Assembly: GCF_026898155.1 (NCBI RefSeq)
Contig: NZ_CP114029.1
Span: 69,501-133,500 of the forward strand
Direction: 5' to 3'
DNA from: Jiella pelagia
GTDB lineage: Bacteria > Pseudomonadota > Alphaproteobacteria > Rhizobiales > Rhizobiaceae
DNA length: 64,000 bases
A program made the translations under genes and the position numbers. Under the pieces are notes generated by a model, which was not told the origin of the DNA, did not search any database, and saw nothing but the letters and a program-made list of their open reading frames with translations. Shown here one piece after another: positions 52,839 through 63,166 of the stretch. How positions within the stretch are numbered: position 1 is the stretch's first letter; every line of letters begins with the position of its first letter.

Positions 52839-54116
52839 ATGGGGCTGCTTCTTCTTTTCGCGATCTTCTTCGGAACGATGATCGCCGGCGTTCCGGTCGC
52901 CTTCGCGCTTGGCCTCGCGACCATCGGCGGCTTTCTCTACGAAGGCATTCCCCTCTTCGTCGCCTTCCAGCGCATCATGTCCGGCGTCTCGGTGTTTTCG
53001 CTTCTGGCGATCCCGTTCTTCATCTTCGCCGGGGACCTGATGATGCAAGGGGGCATCGCGGCGCGGCTCGTACGTCTGGCGGCCGCGGCCGTCGGCTCGG
53101 TGCGCGGCGGCCTCGGCCTCGTCAACGTTTCGGCCTCTATGCTCTTCGGCGGCATCTCCGGCTCGGCCGTCGCCGACACCTCGGCTCTCGGCTCGATCCT
53201 GATGCCGGTAATGAAGGAGAAGGGCTACGACGCGGATTATGCCGTCAACGTCACCGTCACCTCCTCCGTCGCCGGCGTGGTCATCCCGCCCAGCCACAAC
53301 ATGATCCTGTTCTCCGTCGCGGCGGGCGGGGTCTCGGTCAGCCAGCTGTTCATCGCCGGCGTTGTGCCCGGCATCCTGATGTGCCTTTGCCTGGCGGTTG
53401 CGGCCTATCTGGTAGCGCTGAAGCGCGGCTATGGCAGCGAGCCTTTTCCGGGCTATCTCGTGCTGCTCAGGAGCTTTGTCGTCGCCCTCCCCGGCCTGTT
53501 CACGGCGGTCATCATCGTCGGCGGCGTGCTCTCCGGCGTGATGACCGTCACCGAATCCGGTGCCTTCGGCGCCATCTACGCGCTGCTGGTGACGACGCTG
53601 GTCTACCGGGAACTGTCATGGGAAGGCTTCAAGGCGGCGGTGCTTGCCTCCGTGCGGACGACCAGCCTGGTGATGATCCTCGTCGCCACGGCGTCCTCCT
53701 TCGCCTATCTGCTCGCCCTCTACCGGGTTCCGGAAGCTCTTGCGGGCTCACTGACGGCGATCTCCAGCGATCCGCTCGTCATCCTCTTCATGCTCAACGT
53801 CATCCTGCTCATCCTCGGGATGATCATGGACATGGCGGCGCTGATCCTCATCTGCACGCCGATCTTCCTGCCGGTGGTGCGCGATCTCGGAATGGATCCC
53901 GTCCAGTTCGGGATCATCATGATGATGAATCTCGGCCTCGGCCTGTGCACGCCGCCGGTCGGCGGCTGCCTGTTCGTCGGCTGCGTCATCGGCGGTGTCA
54001 GGATCGAAGAGGCCGTGAAGACGATTTGGCCGTTCTATCTGGCGATCTTCGTCGCCCTGATGCTGACCACCTATATCCCCGCCATCTCACTCACCCTGCC
54101 ATCCCTGTTCAAGTGA
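52839..54116 (+). CDS. dctM: TRAP transporter large permease DctM
   Basis: 425 residues, about 12 membrane helices. GVPVAFALGLATIGGFLYEG, GGISGSAVADTSALGSILMP, GVVIPPSHNMILFSVAAGGV and GLCTPPVGGCLFVGC are DctM landmarks. It carries the sodium-coupled substrate path. It follows the truncated dctQ by one base and precedes a uronate-dehydrogenase-like gene, suggesting sugar-acid uptake. Confidence 0.92.
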   Translation: MGLLLLFAIFFGTMIAGVPVAFALGLATIGGFLYEGIPLFVAFQRIMSGVSVFSLLAIPFFIFAGDLMMQGGIAARLVRLAAAAVGSVRGGLGLVNVSASMLFGGISGSAVADTSALGSILMPVMKEKGYDADYAVNVTVTSSVAGVVIPPSHNMILFSVAAGGVSVSQLFIAGVVPGILMCLCLAVAAYLVALKRGYGSEPFPGYLVLLRSFVVALPGLFTAVIIVGGVLSGVMTVTESGAFGAIYALLVTTLVYRELSWEGFKAAVLASVRTTSLVMILVATASSFAYLLALYRVPEALAGSLTAISSDPLVILFMLNVILLILGMIMDMAALILICTPIFLPVVRDLGMDPVQFGIIMMMNLGLGLCTPPVGGCLFVGCVIGGVRIEEAVKTIWPFYLAIFVALMLTTYIPAISLTLPSLFK

Positions 54117-54127
54117 GCGAAACAACC

Positions 54128-54919
54128 ATGCTTGAAAGACTTCTGGTCACCGGTGCCGCCGGCGGAATCGGAACGCTGCTTCGCCACAAGCTGAAGCCTC
54201 TCGCCAAGACGCTGCGCCTTTCCGACGTCGCCGATCTCGGACATGCGGGAGAGAATGAGGAGATCGTTCCCTGCGACCTCGCCGATCGCCGCGCCGTGCG
54301 GCAGTTGGTCGAGGGCTGCGACGGGATCCTGCATCTCGGCGGCATCTCGCTCGAAAAGAGCTTCGACACGCTTCTCGGCCCCAACATTGTCGGCGTCTAC
54401 AATCTCTACGAGGCGGCACGAGCCTGCGGGAGCCCACGCATTCTCTTCGCCAGTTCCAACCACGTGACGGGGTTTCACGAGCAGAATACGCTGCTGACCG
54501 CCGATGCGAAGCTACGGCCCGACGGGCTCTACGGCGTCACCAAGTGCTTCGGCGAAGCCATGGCCCGCATGTATCACGACAAGTTCGGCCAGGAGACCGC
54601 CATCGTCCGGATCGGCTGGTGCGCGGAAGAAGCCCAGGATCACCGCAAGCTGTCCATCTGGATGAGCCCGGACGACTTCCTGTCCCTTGTCACCTGCGTC
54701 TTCACCGTCTCGCGGCTCGGCTGCCCGGTGATCTACGGCGTTTCGAACAACGATACGATCTGGTGGGACAACTCCGCCGTCTCCTATCTCGGCTGGCACC
54801 CCAAGGACAACGCCGCGAAATTCCGCGACAAGATCGATGCGGCGATGCCGCGGCCGCCGAGGGACGCCTGCGACGCAGTCTATCAAGGCGGAAAGTTCAC
54901 GATCGAACCGATTCATTAA
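54128..54919 (+). CDS. NAD-dependent epimerase-family dehydrogenase (uronate dehydrogenase-like)
   Basis: 263 residues. N-terminal Rossmann glycine loop VTGAAGGIGTLLRHK, then LHLGGISLEKSFD, SSNHVTGF and the catalytic Tyr-x-x-x-Lys in LYGVTKCFGEA. The pattern and size match uronate dehydrogenases (hexuronate to aldarolactone with NAD). The TRAP permease directly upstream would supply the acid. No aldarate dehydratase is visible, so the pathway is incomplete here. Confidence 0.8.
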   Translation: MLERLLVTGAAGGIGTLLRHKLKPLAKTLRLSDVADLGHAGENEEIVPCDLADRRAVRQLVEGCDGILHLGGISLEKSFDTLLGPNIVGVYNLYEAARACGSPRILFASSNHVTGFHEQNTLLTADAKLRPDGLYGVTKCFGEAMARMYHDKFGQETAIVRIGWCAEEAQDHRKLSIWMSPDDFLSLVTCVFTVSRLGCPVIYGVSNNDTIWWDNSAVSYLGWHPKDNAAKFRDKIDAAMPRPPRDACDAVYQGGKFTIEPIH

Positions 54920-55063
54920 GATTGACGGGCACCTCACGCACGCGAAAGAACGCGTCGGAGCAGACATTCCGACCGCGCGAGCGGTGCCTTCGAGGTTCAG
55001 CTGCCCGAAGGCGCAAGCGACCCATTTGCAGATCGCTGCATCCGCTATGTTCAAATCTATCCC

Positions 55064-56099
55064 CTACTTGCTGGATGCGGGGTCAGCGGCAGCCTTGGCC
55101 AAGGCTTTGACCGCAAATATTGTCGAGCCTTCGCCCTGATCCCAATCATTGGTCAGGATCAGCATCTCGTCCGTTCTAGGCCGAATGGCCATGGAGGTCG
55201 ATCGCAGATTGTGCCCCTCGTCTCGCCCCGGCAGAAGATACTGTCCGATCGGAAGACCCAGAGGATTGAAGACCAGCACCCGTGCCTGCCCATACATGGC
55301 GACATAGACGTTGCCCTCGGCATCGATGCGAAGCGAGTCCGGTCCTGCCCCGGTGAAGGTATAGGTGACGACCGCGCCGAAGGGGGCCACCGTGGTGGCA
55401 TCGGCGAGCGAGACCCTGTGCAGCTTGCCGCCCGCCAGTTCCGTCACCCAGAGCGTCTTGCCGTCCGGGCTGAGGCCGACGCCGTTGGCGATCTTCAGGT
55501 TCGGCAGAACGGACACCGGGTCGCCACCCTCGGGGCCGACGTAATAGACCCCGCCGTCCGGGCTGCTTGAGCCGCCTTTGAAGTCGGTGAAGTAGAAGCC
55601 GCCTTTGCCGTCGAAGACGAGATCGTCCGGAAGATAGCCGGCCGAACGCGGAACGATCTCCTTGATGTCCGTGCCGTCCGGCGCCATCGAGACCACCGAT
55701 CCGTGCTTGGAAAAGTCTCCGAGGCTCGGCCATGTAGACGCGGCCATCGTGGATCGCCAATCCCGCGGGCCGCAGCTCGTTTTCGCCGAGGACCGTCGTG
55801 AGCTCGTTGTCCGGCGTAAGCCGATAGACACGGCCGCCGAACACTTCGCAGAAGAGCAGATCGCCTTCGGCAGTGAACACCGGACATTCGAGCTGAAGCG
55901 CCTCGTCGGAAACCTTGAAAAACTCCACGGCCTCGACCGTCGGCAGATCCGCTTCGCTCACCGGCAGCGGCACCTTGCTCTGAAACGCCTTGGGCAAGTC
56001 GAGCGAGGGCAGCGCGCCGCCTTTCTCCTGCGCCCCGGCCGGCATGGCGGCGAGCACTGTCGCGCTCAGGGCAACCAAAATCACGGATGACATCTTCAT
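55064..56099 (-). pseudogene. Periplasmic SMP-30/lactonase-like beta-propeller protein, one frameshift
   Basis: N-terminal frame from 56099: a signal peptide (MSSVILVALSATVLAAMPAG, cleavage after AQA-like site), then ECPVFTAEGDLLFCEVFGGR and NELRPAGLAIHDGRVYMAE. The rest (LGDFSKHGSVVSMAPDGTD; NGVGLSPDGKTLWVTELAGG; GPDSLRIDAEGNVYVAMYGQ) is in another frame to 55064. The switch at 55721-55727 is GAGGCTC where GAGCTC would join the two parts. The propeller resembles gluconolactonase/SMP-30 enzymes. It is downstream of TRAP dctM in the mevalonate-type cluster. Confidence 0.8.
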
Positions 56100-56245
56100 T
56101 CGATTTCCTCCCTTTTATTGTTTGTATTCTGCGGCCCTGATTGCGGGCCCGTGCCTCCCCCCTGTGGCGAAGGTTCCTGTCCAGCGGCCCGACACCGAGG
56201 CAGCGAATTGCTCCCGTCGGTCCCGTCCAGCTCGATCTTCTTCAT

Positions 56246-57559
56246 TCAGTTCGACATCAGCGCCGGCAGGAAGGTCGCGATCTGCGGGAAGGCAACGCAG
56301 ATCAGCAGGCCTACAACCTGCAGGAGGAAGAACGGCAGGATGCCGCGATAGACCATCCCCATGCCGATCTCCTTCGGCAACGTGCTCTTGATGTAGAAGA
56401 GCGTGTAGCCGAAGGGCGGGCTGATGTAGCCCATCTGGATCGTCAGGGCGTAGAGGACGCCGAACCAGATCTCGTCGAAGCCCAGGAACCGTACGACCGG
56501 AAGGAAGACGGGCACGGTCAGGAGGATGATGCCGATTTCGTCCAGCACGGTGCCGAGGAAGACGAGGATGAGCATCATCACGGCGAGGACGAGATAGGGG
56601 CTCACCTCGAGCGACTGGATCGTACCGAGCAGTGCATCAGCGCCACCGAGCCCGGTGAAGATCGCCACATAGGCCTTCGCGCCGATCGTGATCCAGAGGA
56701 TCATGGCGGTGGCCTTCAGCGTCACGAGCGAGCTTTCCGACAGGGTCGCCCAAGTGAGATGACGCCGCGTGGCGGCCGCGAGCGCCGCGCCGAAGACACC
56801 GACGGCGGCCGCTTCGGTCGGGGTGGCGATGCCAAAGAAGATCGAGCCGAGGACCATGACGATGATCAGCGTCGGCAGGACGAGCGTGCGCAGCGAACGC
56901 AGCTTCTCCATCATGCTGGCTCTCGGAACGTCGGCGACGTCCGGCACGAGCTGCGGCCGCAACCACGAGACGACCACGATATATGCGATGTAGAGGCTTG
57001 CGAGGAGAATTCCCGGCACGATGCCGGCGATCAGCATCTTGCCGATCGAGACCTGTGCCGTGACGGAATAGACGATCGTCAGGATCGAGGGCGGGATGAG
57101 AATGCCCAGCGTGCCGGAGGCGCAGATCGTTCCCGTCGCCAGCCGCGCATCGTAGCCTCTGCGCAACATCTCCGGCAAAGCGAGGATTCCCATCGCGGTC
57201 ACCGCCGCGCCGACCACCCCGGTCATCGCCGCCATGACGACGCAGATCACAACGGTGCCGATCGCCAGGCCGCCGCGAATTCTGCCGAACCACAGCTCCA
57301 TCGCCCGGTAGAGGTCCTCGATGATGCCGGACTTCTGCAGGATCACCGCCATGAAGATGTAGAGCGGGATCGCCAGCAGCGCCTCGGAGCGCATCGTGTC
57401 GAAGATCTGCAGCACCAGGATGATCAGCGCGCTCTGGTCCCAAAACAGGACCGTGAACAGCACCGAAAGACCGCCGAGCACGAAGGCAACGGGCAGCCCC
57501 GTCAGGAGAAAGGCCGTCAGTCCTGCGAACATCAAGATGAGAATGCCGGTCGAACTCAT
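56246..57559 (-). CDS. dctM: TRAP transporter large permease DctM (second system)
   Basis: 437 residues. LTGLPVAFVLGGLSVLFTVL, AAMTGVVGAAVTAMGILALP, GTLGILIPPSILTIVYSVTA and IQMGYISPPFGYTLFYIKS are typical. The start overlaps the dctQ stop. Belongs to a complete DctPQM set next to HMG-CoA reductase; substrate probably mevalonate or a similar hydroxy acid (inferred). Confidence 0.92.
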   Translation of the reverse strand: MSSTGILILMFAGLTAFLLTGLPVAFVLGGLSVLFTVLFWDQSALIILVLQIFDTMRSEALLAIPLYIFMAVILQKSGIIEDLYRAMELWFGRIRGGLAIGTVVICVVMAAMTGVVGAAVTAMGILALPEMLRRGYDARLATGTICASGTLGILIPPSILTIVYSVTAQVSIGKMLIAGIVPGILLASLYIAYIVVVSWLRPQLVPDVADVPRASMMEKLRSLRTLVLPTLIIVMVLGSIFFGIATPTEAAAVGVFGAALAAATRRHLTWATLSESSLVTLKATAMILWITIGAKAYVAIFTGLGGADALLGTIQSLEVSPYLVLAVMMLILVFLGTVLDEIGIILLTVPVFLPVVRFLGFDEIWFGVLYALTIQMGYISPPFGYTLFYIKSTLPKEIGMGMVYRGILPFFLLQVVGLLICVAFPQIATFLPALMSN

Positions 57560-58089
57560 AGGCCTTCCTCGACGCCCTCACCGGCAGGCGGCGTCAGATC
57601 GTTGAAGAGGAGGCGGAGCCATTCCGCCATGGCCTGCAGGAACAGAAGGCCGAGGGCTGTCGGGATCACGAACTTCACCGGCCAGATGATCGGGTTCCAG
57701 GAGGTGTAGGACGTCTCGCCGAGTTCGTAGGCCTGCATGGCGAAGGGCCAGGCGTAGTAAAGGATGATAGCGGCAAAGGCGGCGATGACCGGGTAGTTGA
57801 TCAGGTCGAAGATTCGGTTGAGCCGCGGCGATGCAGCCTGGCGAACGAGATCGAGGTTCACGTGCCCGCCGATATGGAGGAGATAGGGCCCGCCCAGAAG
57901 GAAATACGGCCCGAACAAAAGGGTGGCGAGTTCAAGCCCCCAGTCGGAGGGGGCGTTGAAGCCGTATCGCGCCACGACGGCGTAGAGCATGACCGGAACG
58001 ATCACCAGCACCAGCAGGCTGCACGCCCTGAACAACAGGCGATTGACGGTCGTCACCACGCGCACGAAGGCGCTCAGGACGCTTGGCAT
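57556..58089 (-). CDS. dctQ: TRAP transporter small permease DctQ
   Basis: 177 residues with four membrane helices. VVARYGFNAPSDWGLELATL, FLLGGPYLLHIGGHVNLDLV and GETSYTSWNPIIWPVKFVIP are characteristic. It links DctP and DctM. Overlaps dctM by four bases. Confidence 0.9.
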   Translation of the reverse strand: MPSVLSAFVRVVTTVNRLLFRACSLLVLVIVPVMLYAVVARYGFNAPSDWGLELATLLFGPYFLLGGPYLLHIGGHVNLDLVRQAASPRLNRIFDLINYPVIAAFAAIILYYAWPFAMQAYELGETSYTSWNPIIWPVKFVIPTALGLLFLQAMAEWLRLLFNDLTPPAGEGVEEGL

Positions 58090-58153
58090 CGAACCCTCCT
58101 CAATGGATCCGGCGACCAGGGGTGCTGGCCGCCGGCAAGTCTGCTGGAAATGA

Positions 58154-59197
58154 CTACTCGATGAGGCCGAGTTCGCGCATCTGTTCGATCTGGGAGTCGA
58201 GAATGCGGGTGGCGAGATCGTTGTCCTTGGTGGCCGCGCGCCATGCTTCGACTGCCTTCGAGCGGGCGTCCTTCACGTCGTCGTCCTTGAGTTCGATCAC
58301 TTCGACGCCCTGTTCCTTGAACGCCTCGAGGGCGCTCTTGTCGCTCTCCGTCTTGGCCTCCTGATACGCCTTGGAGACGTCCCTGGCGGCCGTTGCGAGC
58401 GCTTCCTTATAGGAGTCGGGAAGCTGGTCGTAGGCCGCCTTGTTGGCGACGTAGGACGTGGCAGTCGTCGGCTGATGCACACCCGGCAGGATGATGTACT
58501 TGGCAACCTCGCCAAGGCCGGCATCGAGATTGGCCTGAAGGTCACCACGATCGGCGAGATCGATGAGACCCTTGTCGAGCGCCGAATAGACCTCGCCCGT
58601 CGGCAGCGGCGACACGGCCACACCGAACGCGCTCATGACGCTCGAGGCGAGCCCGACGAACCGGCCCTTCTTGCCCGAGAAATCCTCGATCGTCTCGATC
58701 TTCACCTTGGAGTGGATCGGCTCCTGATCGTAGATCGTCGGAGCGATGTAATGCAGGCCGGCCGGGGCATAGGCTTCGCGGGCCAGTTCGAGACCGCCGC
58801 GCTTGTAGAACCAGTCCTCGTATTGCTGGGTCTCGGAATAGCCGAAGGGGATCGTGCTGGTGAAGGCCAGCGCCGGGATCTTGCCGGCCTCGTAGCCGTC
58901 GAAGGTCTTCATCAGCTGAAAGGCGCCGCCGCGCACTGCGTCGAAGGCCTGGGCGGGCGGTACGATCTGGCCGGCCGAAAAGAGTTCGATCTTGAAGTTG
59001 CCGTCAGTCAGTTCGGCAACCCGGTCGACGAATCTCTGCTCGTATTTCTGCGGCGTCGTTCCGCCGTCCCAGAGCGCCTGCATGCGCCAGGAGACCTGCT
59101 CCTCCTGCGCAAAGGCGGGCGCGGCCGATAGCGAGAGCGCAGCAAGGGCTGCCGCAGATACGCCGAGGACGGCGCGGCGCGTTGTCTTATTGATCAT
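58154..59197 (-). CDS. dctP: TRAP transporter periplasmic binding protein DctP
   Basis: 347 residues. Signal peptide with an Arg-Arg pair ([20 protein letters not shown] then Ala-x-Ala), so Tat or Sec export. [20 protein letters not shown] and FSGKKGR, then [20 protein letters not shown], fit the DctP fold. GGAGGAGACT site before ATG. It lies just downstream of HMG-CoA reductase on the same strand, as one operon. Confidence 0.9.
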   Translation of the reverse strand: MINKTTRRAVLGVSAAALAALSLSAAPAFAQEEQVSWRMQALWDGGTTPQKYEQRFVDRVAELTDGNFKIELFSAGQIVPPAQAFDAVRGGAFQLMKTFDGYEAGKIPALAFTSTIPFGYSETQQYEDWFYKRGGLELAREAYAPAGLHYIAPTIYDQEPIHSKVKIETIEDFSGKKGRFVGLASSVMSAFGVAVSPLPTGEVYSALDKGLIDLADRGDLQANLDAGLGEVAKYIILPGVHQPTTATSYVANKAAYDQLPDSYKEALATAARDVSKAYQEAKTESDKSALEAFKEQGVEVIELKDDDVKDARSKAVEAWRAATKDNDLATRILDSQIEQMRELGLIE

Positions 59198-59257
59198 GTT
59201 CAGTCTCCTCCACTTCGTTGATTGTTCTTCGAACCGCGGGGATCGCGGCCGAAGATG

Positions 59258-60577
59258 TCACGCCTCCCCGCGCAACCTGGCAAGAATTTCCTCCGCCCGG
59301 TCGGTCCGCACGTCGTGCGCCGCGGCGAGCCTCGCTCGACACCTTCTCGATCTCCTCGCCCACCGCGCCGGCGACAATGGCGATGTTGCGGGCGTGCAGC
59401 GCCATGTGGCCGCGCTGGATGCCCTCGGTTGCGAGCGCCCGCAAGGCCGCCATGTTCTGCGCCAGTCCGACGGCGACTGTCACCTCGGCGAGGCTCCTGC
59501 GCGCTTTCGACCTTGAGGATCCTGAGGGCCGCCTGGGCAGCCGGGTGGGTCTTCGTGGCGCCGCCCACCAGGCCGAGGGCCATCGGCATTTCGAGGGTTC
59601 CGACCAAGGCGCCCTCCTTGTCCACTTCCCAGCTCGAAAGCGAGGTGTAGAGGCCACTGCGGGCCGCGTAGGCGTGGGCGCCGGCCTCGATCGCGCGCCA
59701 ATCGTTGCCGGTAGCCACGACCACCGGGTCGATGCCGTTCATGATGCCCTTGTTGTGGGTCGCGGCGCGATAAGGGTCGATTGCGGCGAGGCTCGTAGGC
59801 TTCCATGATGCCGTCGATCATTCGCCGGCCGGAGAACTCTTTCGTCGCGAGCGAGGCCTCGGGTATGCGCACCATCGCGCGGGACAGACGGCGGTCGGCG
59901 AGATTGGAAAGGATGCGCAGGCGCACATTGCCGCCGGTCAGTTCCTCGACCGTCGGGGCGACGGCTTCCGCCATGGTGTTGACGGCGTTGGCCCCCATGG
60001 CGTCGCGAACGTCGACCAGGAGGTGCAGCACGATCATCGGCCCGCGCGTGGTCTGCGGGAAGACATGGACCTCGATGTCCTTGCAGCCGCCGCCGAGCTT
60101 CACCAGAAAGGCGTCGCGGCTGTTGGCGATGTCGAGGATCCGCTCGCGCGCAGCCAGAAGCTTCGTGCGCGCCCCGAACGGATCGCTGATGCCCAGCACC
60201 TGGACCTGGGCCCGCATGATGGGAAGGGTCGAGGAAGTCCTGAAGCCACCATTGTCGCGGGCGATCCGCGCCATGTAGGAGGCGGCCGCGACAACCGACG
60301 GCTCTTCCACGGCCATCGGAACGAGAAAGTCCCGGCCGTTGATGGTGAAGTTCGTCGCGATGCCGAGCGGCAGCTGGAACGTGCCGACGACGTTTTCGAT
60401 CATGCCGTTGGCGCGGGTGTCGTCCAGCGCGCCGGGCTGACCGAGAACGGCGACGTCGGCATCCGAGAGATCGCAGCGCTCCGCGAGCACATTGAGACGC
60501 TCCTGCGGCGTCTTGTTGCGGAAACCTTCCAGACGCGAGTTCAATCCCTCGCGGACAGCGTCCGTCGACCGTTCCAT
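59258..60577 (-). pseudogene. mvaA: Class II (degradative) HMG-CoA reductase, three single-base frameshifts
   Basis: The frame from 60577 carries [40 protein letters not shown]-type sequence, [20 protein letters not shown] and [17 protein letters not shown]. Beyond 59794 the family sequence ([39 protein letters not shown]) and then [19 protein letters not shown] and [20 protein letters not shown] lie in other frames. The slips are at 59788-59794, 59490-59496 and 59327-59333, each GAGGCTC or GAGCCTC for GAGCTC. Removing those bases gives a complete enzyme ending at 59258. The class II type oxidises mevalonate and CoA to HMG-CoA with NAD. Confidence 0.88.
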
Positions 60578-60704
60578 TATTCCTCCCCAGGCGGCATCTC
60601 ATGCTTGGATGACGCGTAAAACTGTCCTACTCTCCCCATGACAATCAAGGGACAATCACGCGGATCTTTCCAGTGACTGTCCCGCTTTGATGGCAGGGAC
60701 AATC
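60578..60704. promoter_or_regulatory. Divergent promoter region with repeated GGGACAATCA operator
   Basis: Between HMG-CoA reductase (minus) and the MocR gene (plus). GGGACAATCA occurs at 60649-60658 and 60695-60704, and ACTGTCC (inverted relative) at 60622-60628 and 60676-60682. Direct repeats of this kind are typical MocR-family sites, so the regulator probably controls both directions. The second repeat covers the start region of the regulator gene. Confidence 0.6.
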
Positions 60705-62117
60705 ATGAGCGTCGAGAAGACGCGGGTCGCATCAATCGTCGATGAATTGTCGGCGCGACTGGCGCAAGGGCTCTACAAGATCGGCGAACGCATGCCCTCC
60801 GTGCGGGGGGCTGCGGCGGAGCATGGCGTCTCGAAGAACACGATGGCGGAGGCTTACGACCGGCTCGTCGGCCAGGGCCTGCTGCAGGCCAGAGCAGGTT
60901 CAGGCTATTACGTCGCCCGATCCAACCTGCCGCCCACCAGACCAGGCTCGAAACACATCGTGGCGGCGGTCGATATCGTCTCGCTTCTGCGCGAACAATT
61001 GGACCGCCACTACGAGGTCAGGCCAGGCGACGGACGCCCCCCGTCCTCATGGATGGAGGGGTCCGAGCTGCGCCGCCATTTTGCCGGCTTCAAGACCGCC
61101 ATCCCGCAAGGGGACGATTTCGGCTATGGCAGCGCGAGGGGATTCGAGCCGCTGCGCGAGCGCCTGCGACTGATGCTGATGGAGCGCTCGATCAAGGTCG
61201 ACCCGGAAGGTCTGCTCCTCACCCACGGGGCGAACCATGGCATGGACCTCATCATCCGCCATCTGCTCGAGCCCGGCGATACGGTGTTCGTCGACAACCC
61301 AGGCTACTATCCGCTCTTTGCCAAGCTGACCCTCGCGAAGGTGGAGGCGATCGGCATCCGTCGCACGCCGGACGGCCCCGACCTCGACGACCTCAAGGAC
61401 AAACTCAAGACCTATCGGCCGAAGCTCTTCTTCACCCAATCCCAGGCGCACAATCCCACCGGCGGCTCGCTGGAACCGCCGGTGGCGTTCGGCCTTCTGC
61501 AGGCGGCGGAACAATGGGGTTTCCTGATCGTAGAGAACGATGCCTTCGCCGACATCGTCCCTCCCGCCTTCTCGCGGCTCGCTGCCCTCGATCAGCTCAA
61601 TCGCGTGCTTTATCTCGGAACGTTTTCGAAGACGCTGTCCGCCAGCCTCAGATGCGGCTTCATAGCCGGCCACCCTTCCCTCATCGGTCCGTTGACGGAC
61701 ATGAAAATCCTGACCTGCGTCGCCACCTCCGATCATGTGGAGCGGTTCGTCTTCAACCTGATCCAGGGCGGCCAGTATTTGCGGCATCTGCGCCGGTTGC
61801 GCTCAAGGGTCGAGAGCGCCAACGCGGCGACCGTGGCCGAACTGGAAGCGATCGGCCTCTCCGTCAGGGCGGGCAAGGTCCCCGGCTTCTATCTCTGGGC
61901 CGAACTCGGCCGATCCGTCGATGAACTCGCGATCTGCCGTGCCGCGGCCGAAGAGAGCATCTTTCTGGCGCCAGGCAGCGTTTTCTCCCCCAACAGGGCG
62001 GAACCTTCGCCTCCCGCCATCCGGGTCAACGTCGCCTACGGCGCCGATCCCCGCCTTCTCGCCTTCCTGGCGAAGTTCCTCGGCGGGCGCCAGCACAATT
62101 TGAAACTGTCGAACTGA
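60690..62117 (+). CDS. MocR-type regulator (GntR HTH fused to aminotransferase-like domain)
   Basis: About 475 residues. Winged HTH at about 10-75 (LYKIGERMPSVRGAAAEHGV, KNTMAEAYDRLVGQGLLQAR), linker, then a fold-type I aminotransferase domain: THGANHGMDLIIRHLLEPGD, DNPGYYP, HNPTGGSL and the PLP lysine in GTFSKTLSASLR (near 314). Start may be 60690 or 60705. Located between HMG-CoA reductase and HMG-CoA lyase genes, it is the likely regulator of mevalonate catabolism, possibly sensing a PLP-reactive or related ligand. Confidence 0.9.
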   Translation: MAGTIMSVEKTRVASIVDELSARLAQGLYKIGERMPSVRGAAAEHGVSKNTMAEAYDRLVGQGLLQARAGSGYYVARSNLPPTRPGSKHIVAAVDIVSLLREQLDRHYEVRPGDGRPPSSWMEGSELRRHFAGFKTAIPQGDDFGYGSARGFEPLRERLRLMLMERSIKVDPEGLLLTHGANHGMDLIIRHLLEPGDTVFVDNPGYYPLFAKLTLAKVEAIGIRRTPDGPDLDDLKDKLKTYRPKLFFTQSQAHNPTGGSLEPPVAFGLLQAAEQWGFLIVENDAFADIVPPAFSRLAALDQLNRVLYLGTFSKTLSASLRCGFIAGHPSLIGPLTDMKILTCVATSDHVERFVFNLIQGGQYLRHLRRLRSRVESANAATVAELEAIGLSVRAGKVPGFYLWAELGRSVDELAICRAAAEESIFLAPGSVFSPNRAEPSPPAIRVNVAYGADPRLLAFLAKFLGGRQHNLKLSN

Positions 62118-62126
62118 GAGACACGA

Positions 62127-63027
62127 ATGGCTTATCCCTCATCGGTCCGTATCGTCGAAGTCTCGCCGCGCGACGGCCTTCAGAATGAAGCGACGGCCGT
62201 GTCGCCCGACGTCAAGGTCGAGTCTCATAGAGCGACTTGCGGCGGCCGGTTGTCGGACGATCGAGGCGGGCAGTTTCGTCTCGCCCAAATGGGTGCCCCG
62301 GATGGCCGATACCGCCGAGGTTCTTTCCCGCATAAGTCGCGTCAGCGGCGTCTCCTATCCCGTCCTCGTCCCCAACATGAAGGGGCTGGAGGCTGCCATT
62401 GCGGCGCAATGCGACGAGATCGCCGTGTTTGCTTCAGCGTCGGAGGCGTTCTCACAGCGCAACATCAACTGCTCCATTTCGGAAAGTCTCGACCGTTTCG
62501 CGCCGGTCCTCGCCACGGCTCGCGACCACGGCATTCGGGTCCGCGGCTATGTCTCCTGTGTCCTCGGCTGCCCTTATCAGGGGGCCGTCGACGCCAAGGA
62601 AGTCGCCTCGGTTTCGCGCCGCCTCTTCGAGGCCGGATGCTACGAAATATCCCTCGGCGACACTATCGGCACCGGCACCCCTTTCGCAGCCATAAGGATG
62701 GTGGAGACGGTGGCGGAAAACGTCCCCGTAGAGCGACTGGCGCTGCATTTCCACGACACCTACGGCCAAGCCCTTGCAAACATCTACGCGTGCCTCGGCC
62801 TCGGCGTCTCCGTCGTCGATGCCGCCGTCGGGGGAATCGGCGGCTGCCCCTATGCGAAGGGGGCGACGGGCAACGTCGCGACGGAGGATCTCGTCTACAT
62901 GCTCAAGGGAATGGACGTCGAAACGGGGATCGACCTTTCTCAACTCATCGATGCCGCTCAATTCATCAGCGAAAAGCTGGGAAAGAGCCCGAATTCCCAT
63001 TTAGCTTGTTCGCTGGATCGCGTTTGA
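62127..63027 (+). pseudogene. mvaB: HMG-CoA lyase, one single-base frameshift
   Basis: Starts MAYPSSVRIVEVSPRDGLQN (metal and substrate motif), then after VKVE the frame breaks at 62220-62226 (GAGTCTC for GAGCTC). The rest (LIERLAAAGCRTIEAGSFVS, VPRMADTAEVL, GYVSCVLGCPYQG, HFHDTYGQALANI, GIGGCPYAKGATGNVATED with the catalytic Cys) is the full lyase to 63027. It cleaves HMG-CoA to acetoacetate and acetyl-CoA, the step after HMG-CoA reductase. Ten bases after the regulator gene. Confidence 0.88.
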
Positions 63028-63166
63028 TGGCAACATCGGGCCGTAAAGCGACCATGCGATATCTGGACTGATGGGGGAAGCTGCCGTCCCGGATCCTATC
63101 CGTTGCCGTCGTCACGTTGCTTCCTTTGCCAGTTCGGATTGTCGGTCGCACGCTTCGACTTGTTGC

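Noticed and set aside
52139-54919. 926-codon plus-strand frame
   Set aside because: Mostly a shadow of dctM in another frame that happens to enter the real dehydrogenase frame near its end; only 54128-54919 is supported.
56141-57709. 522-codon plus-strand frame
   Set aside because: Antisense to TRAP dctM, His/Asp/Arg-rich artefact.
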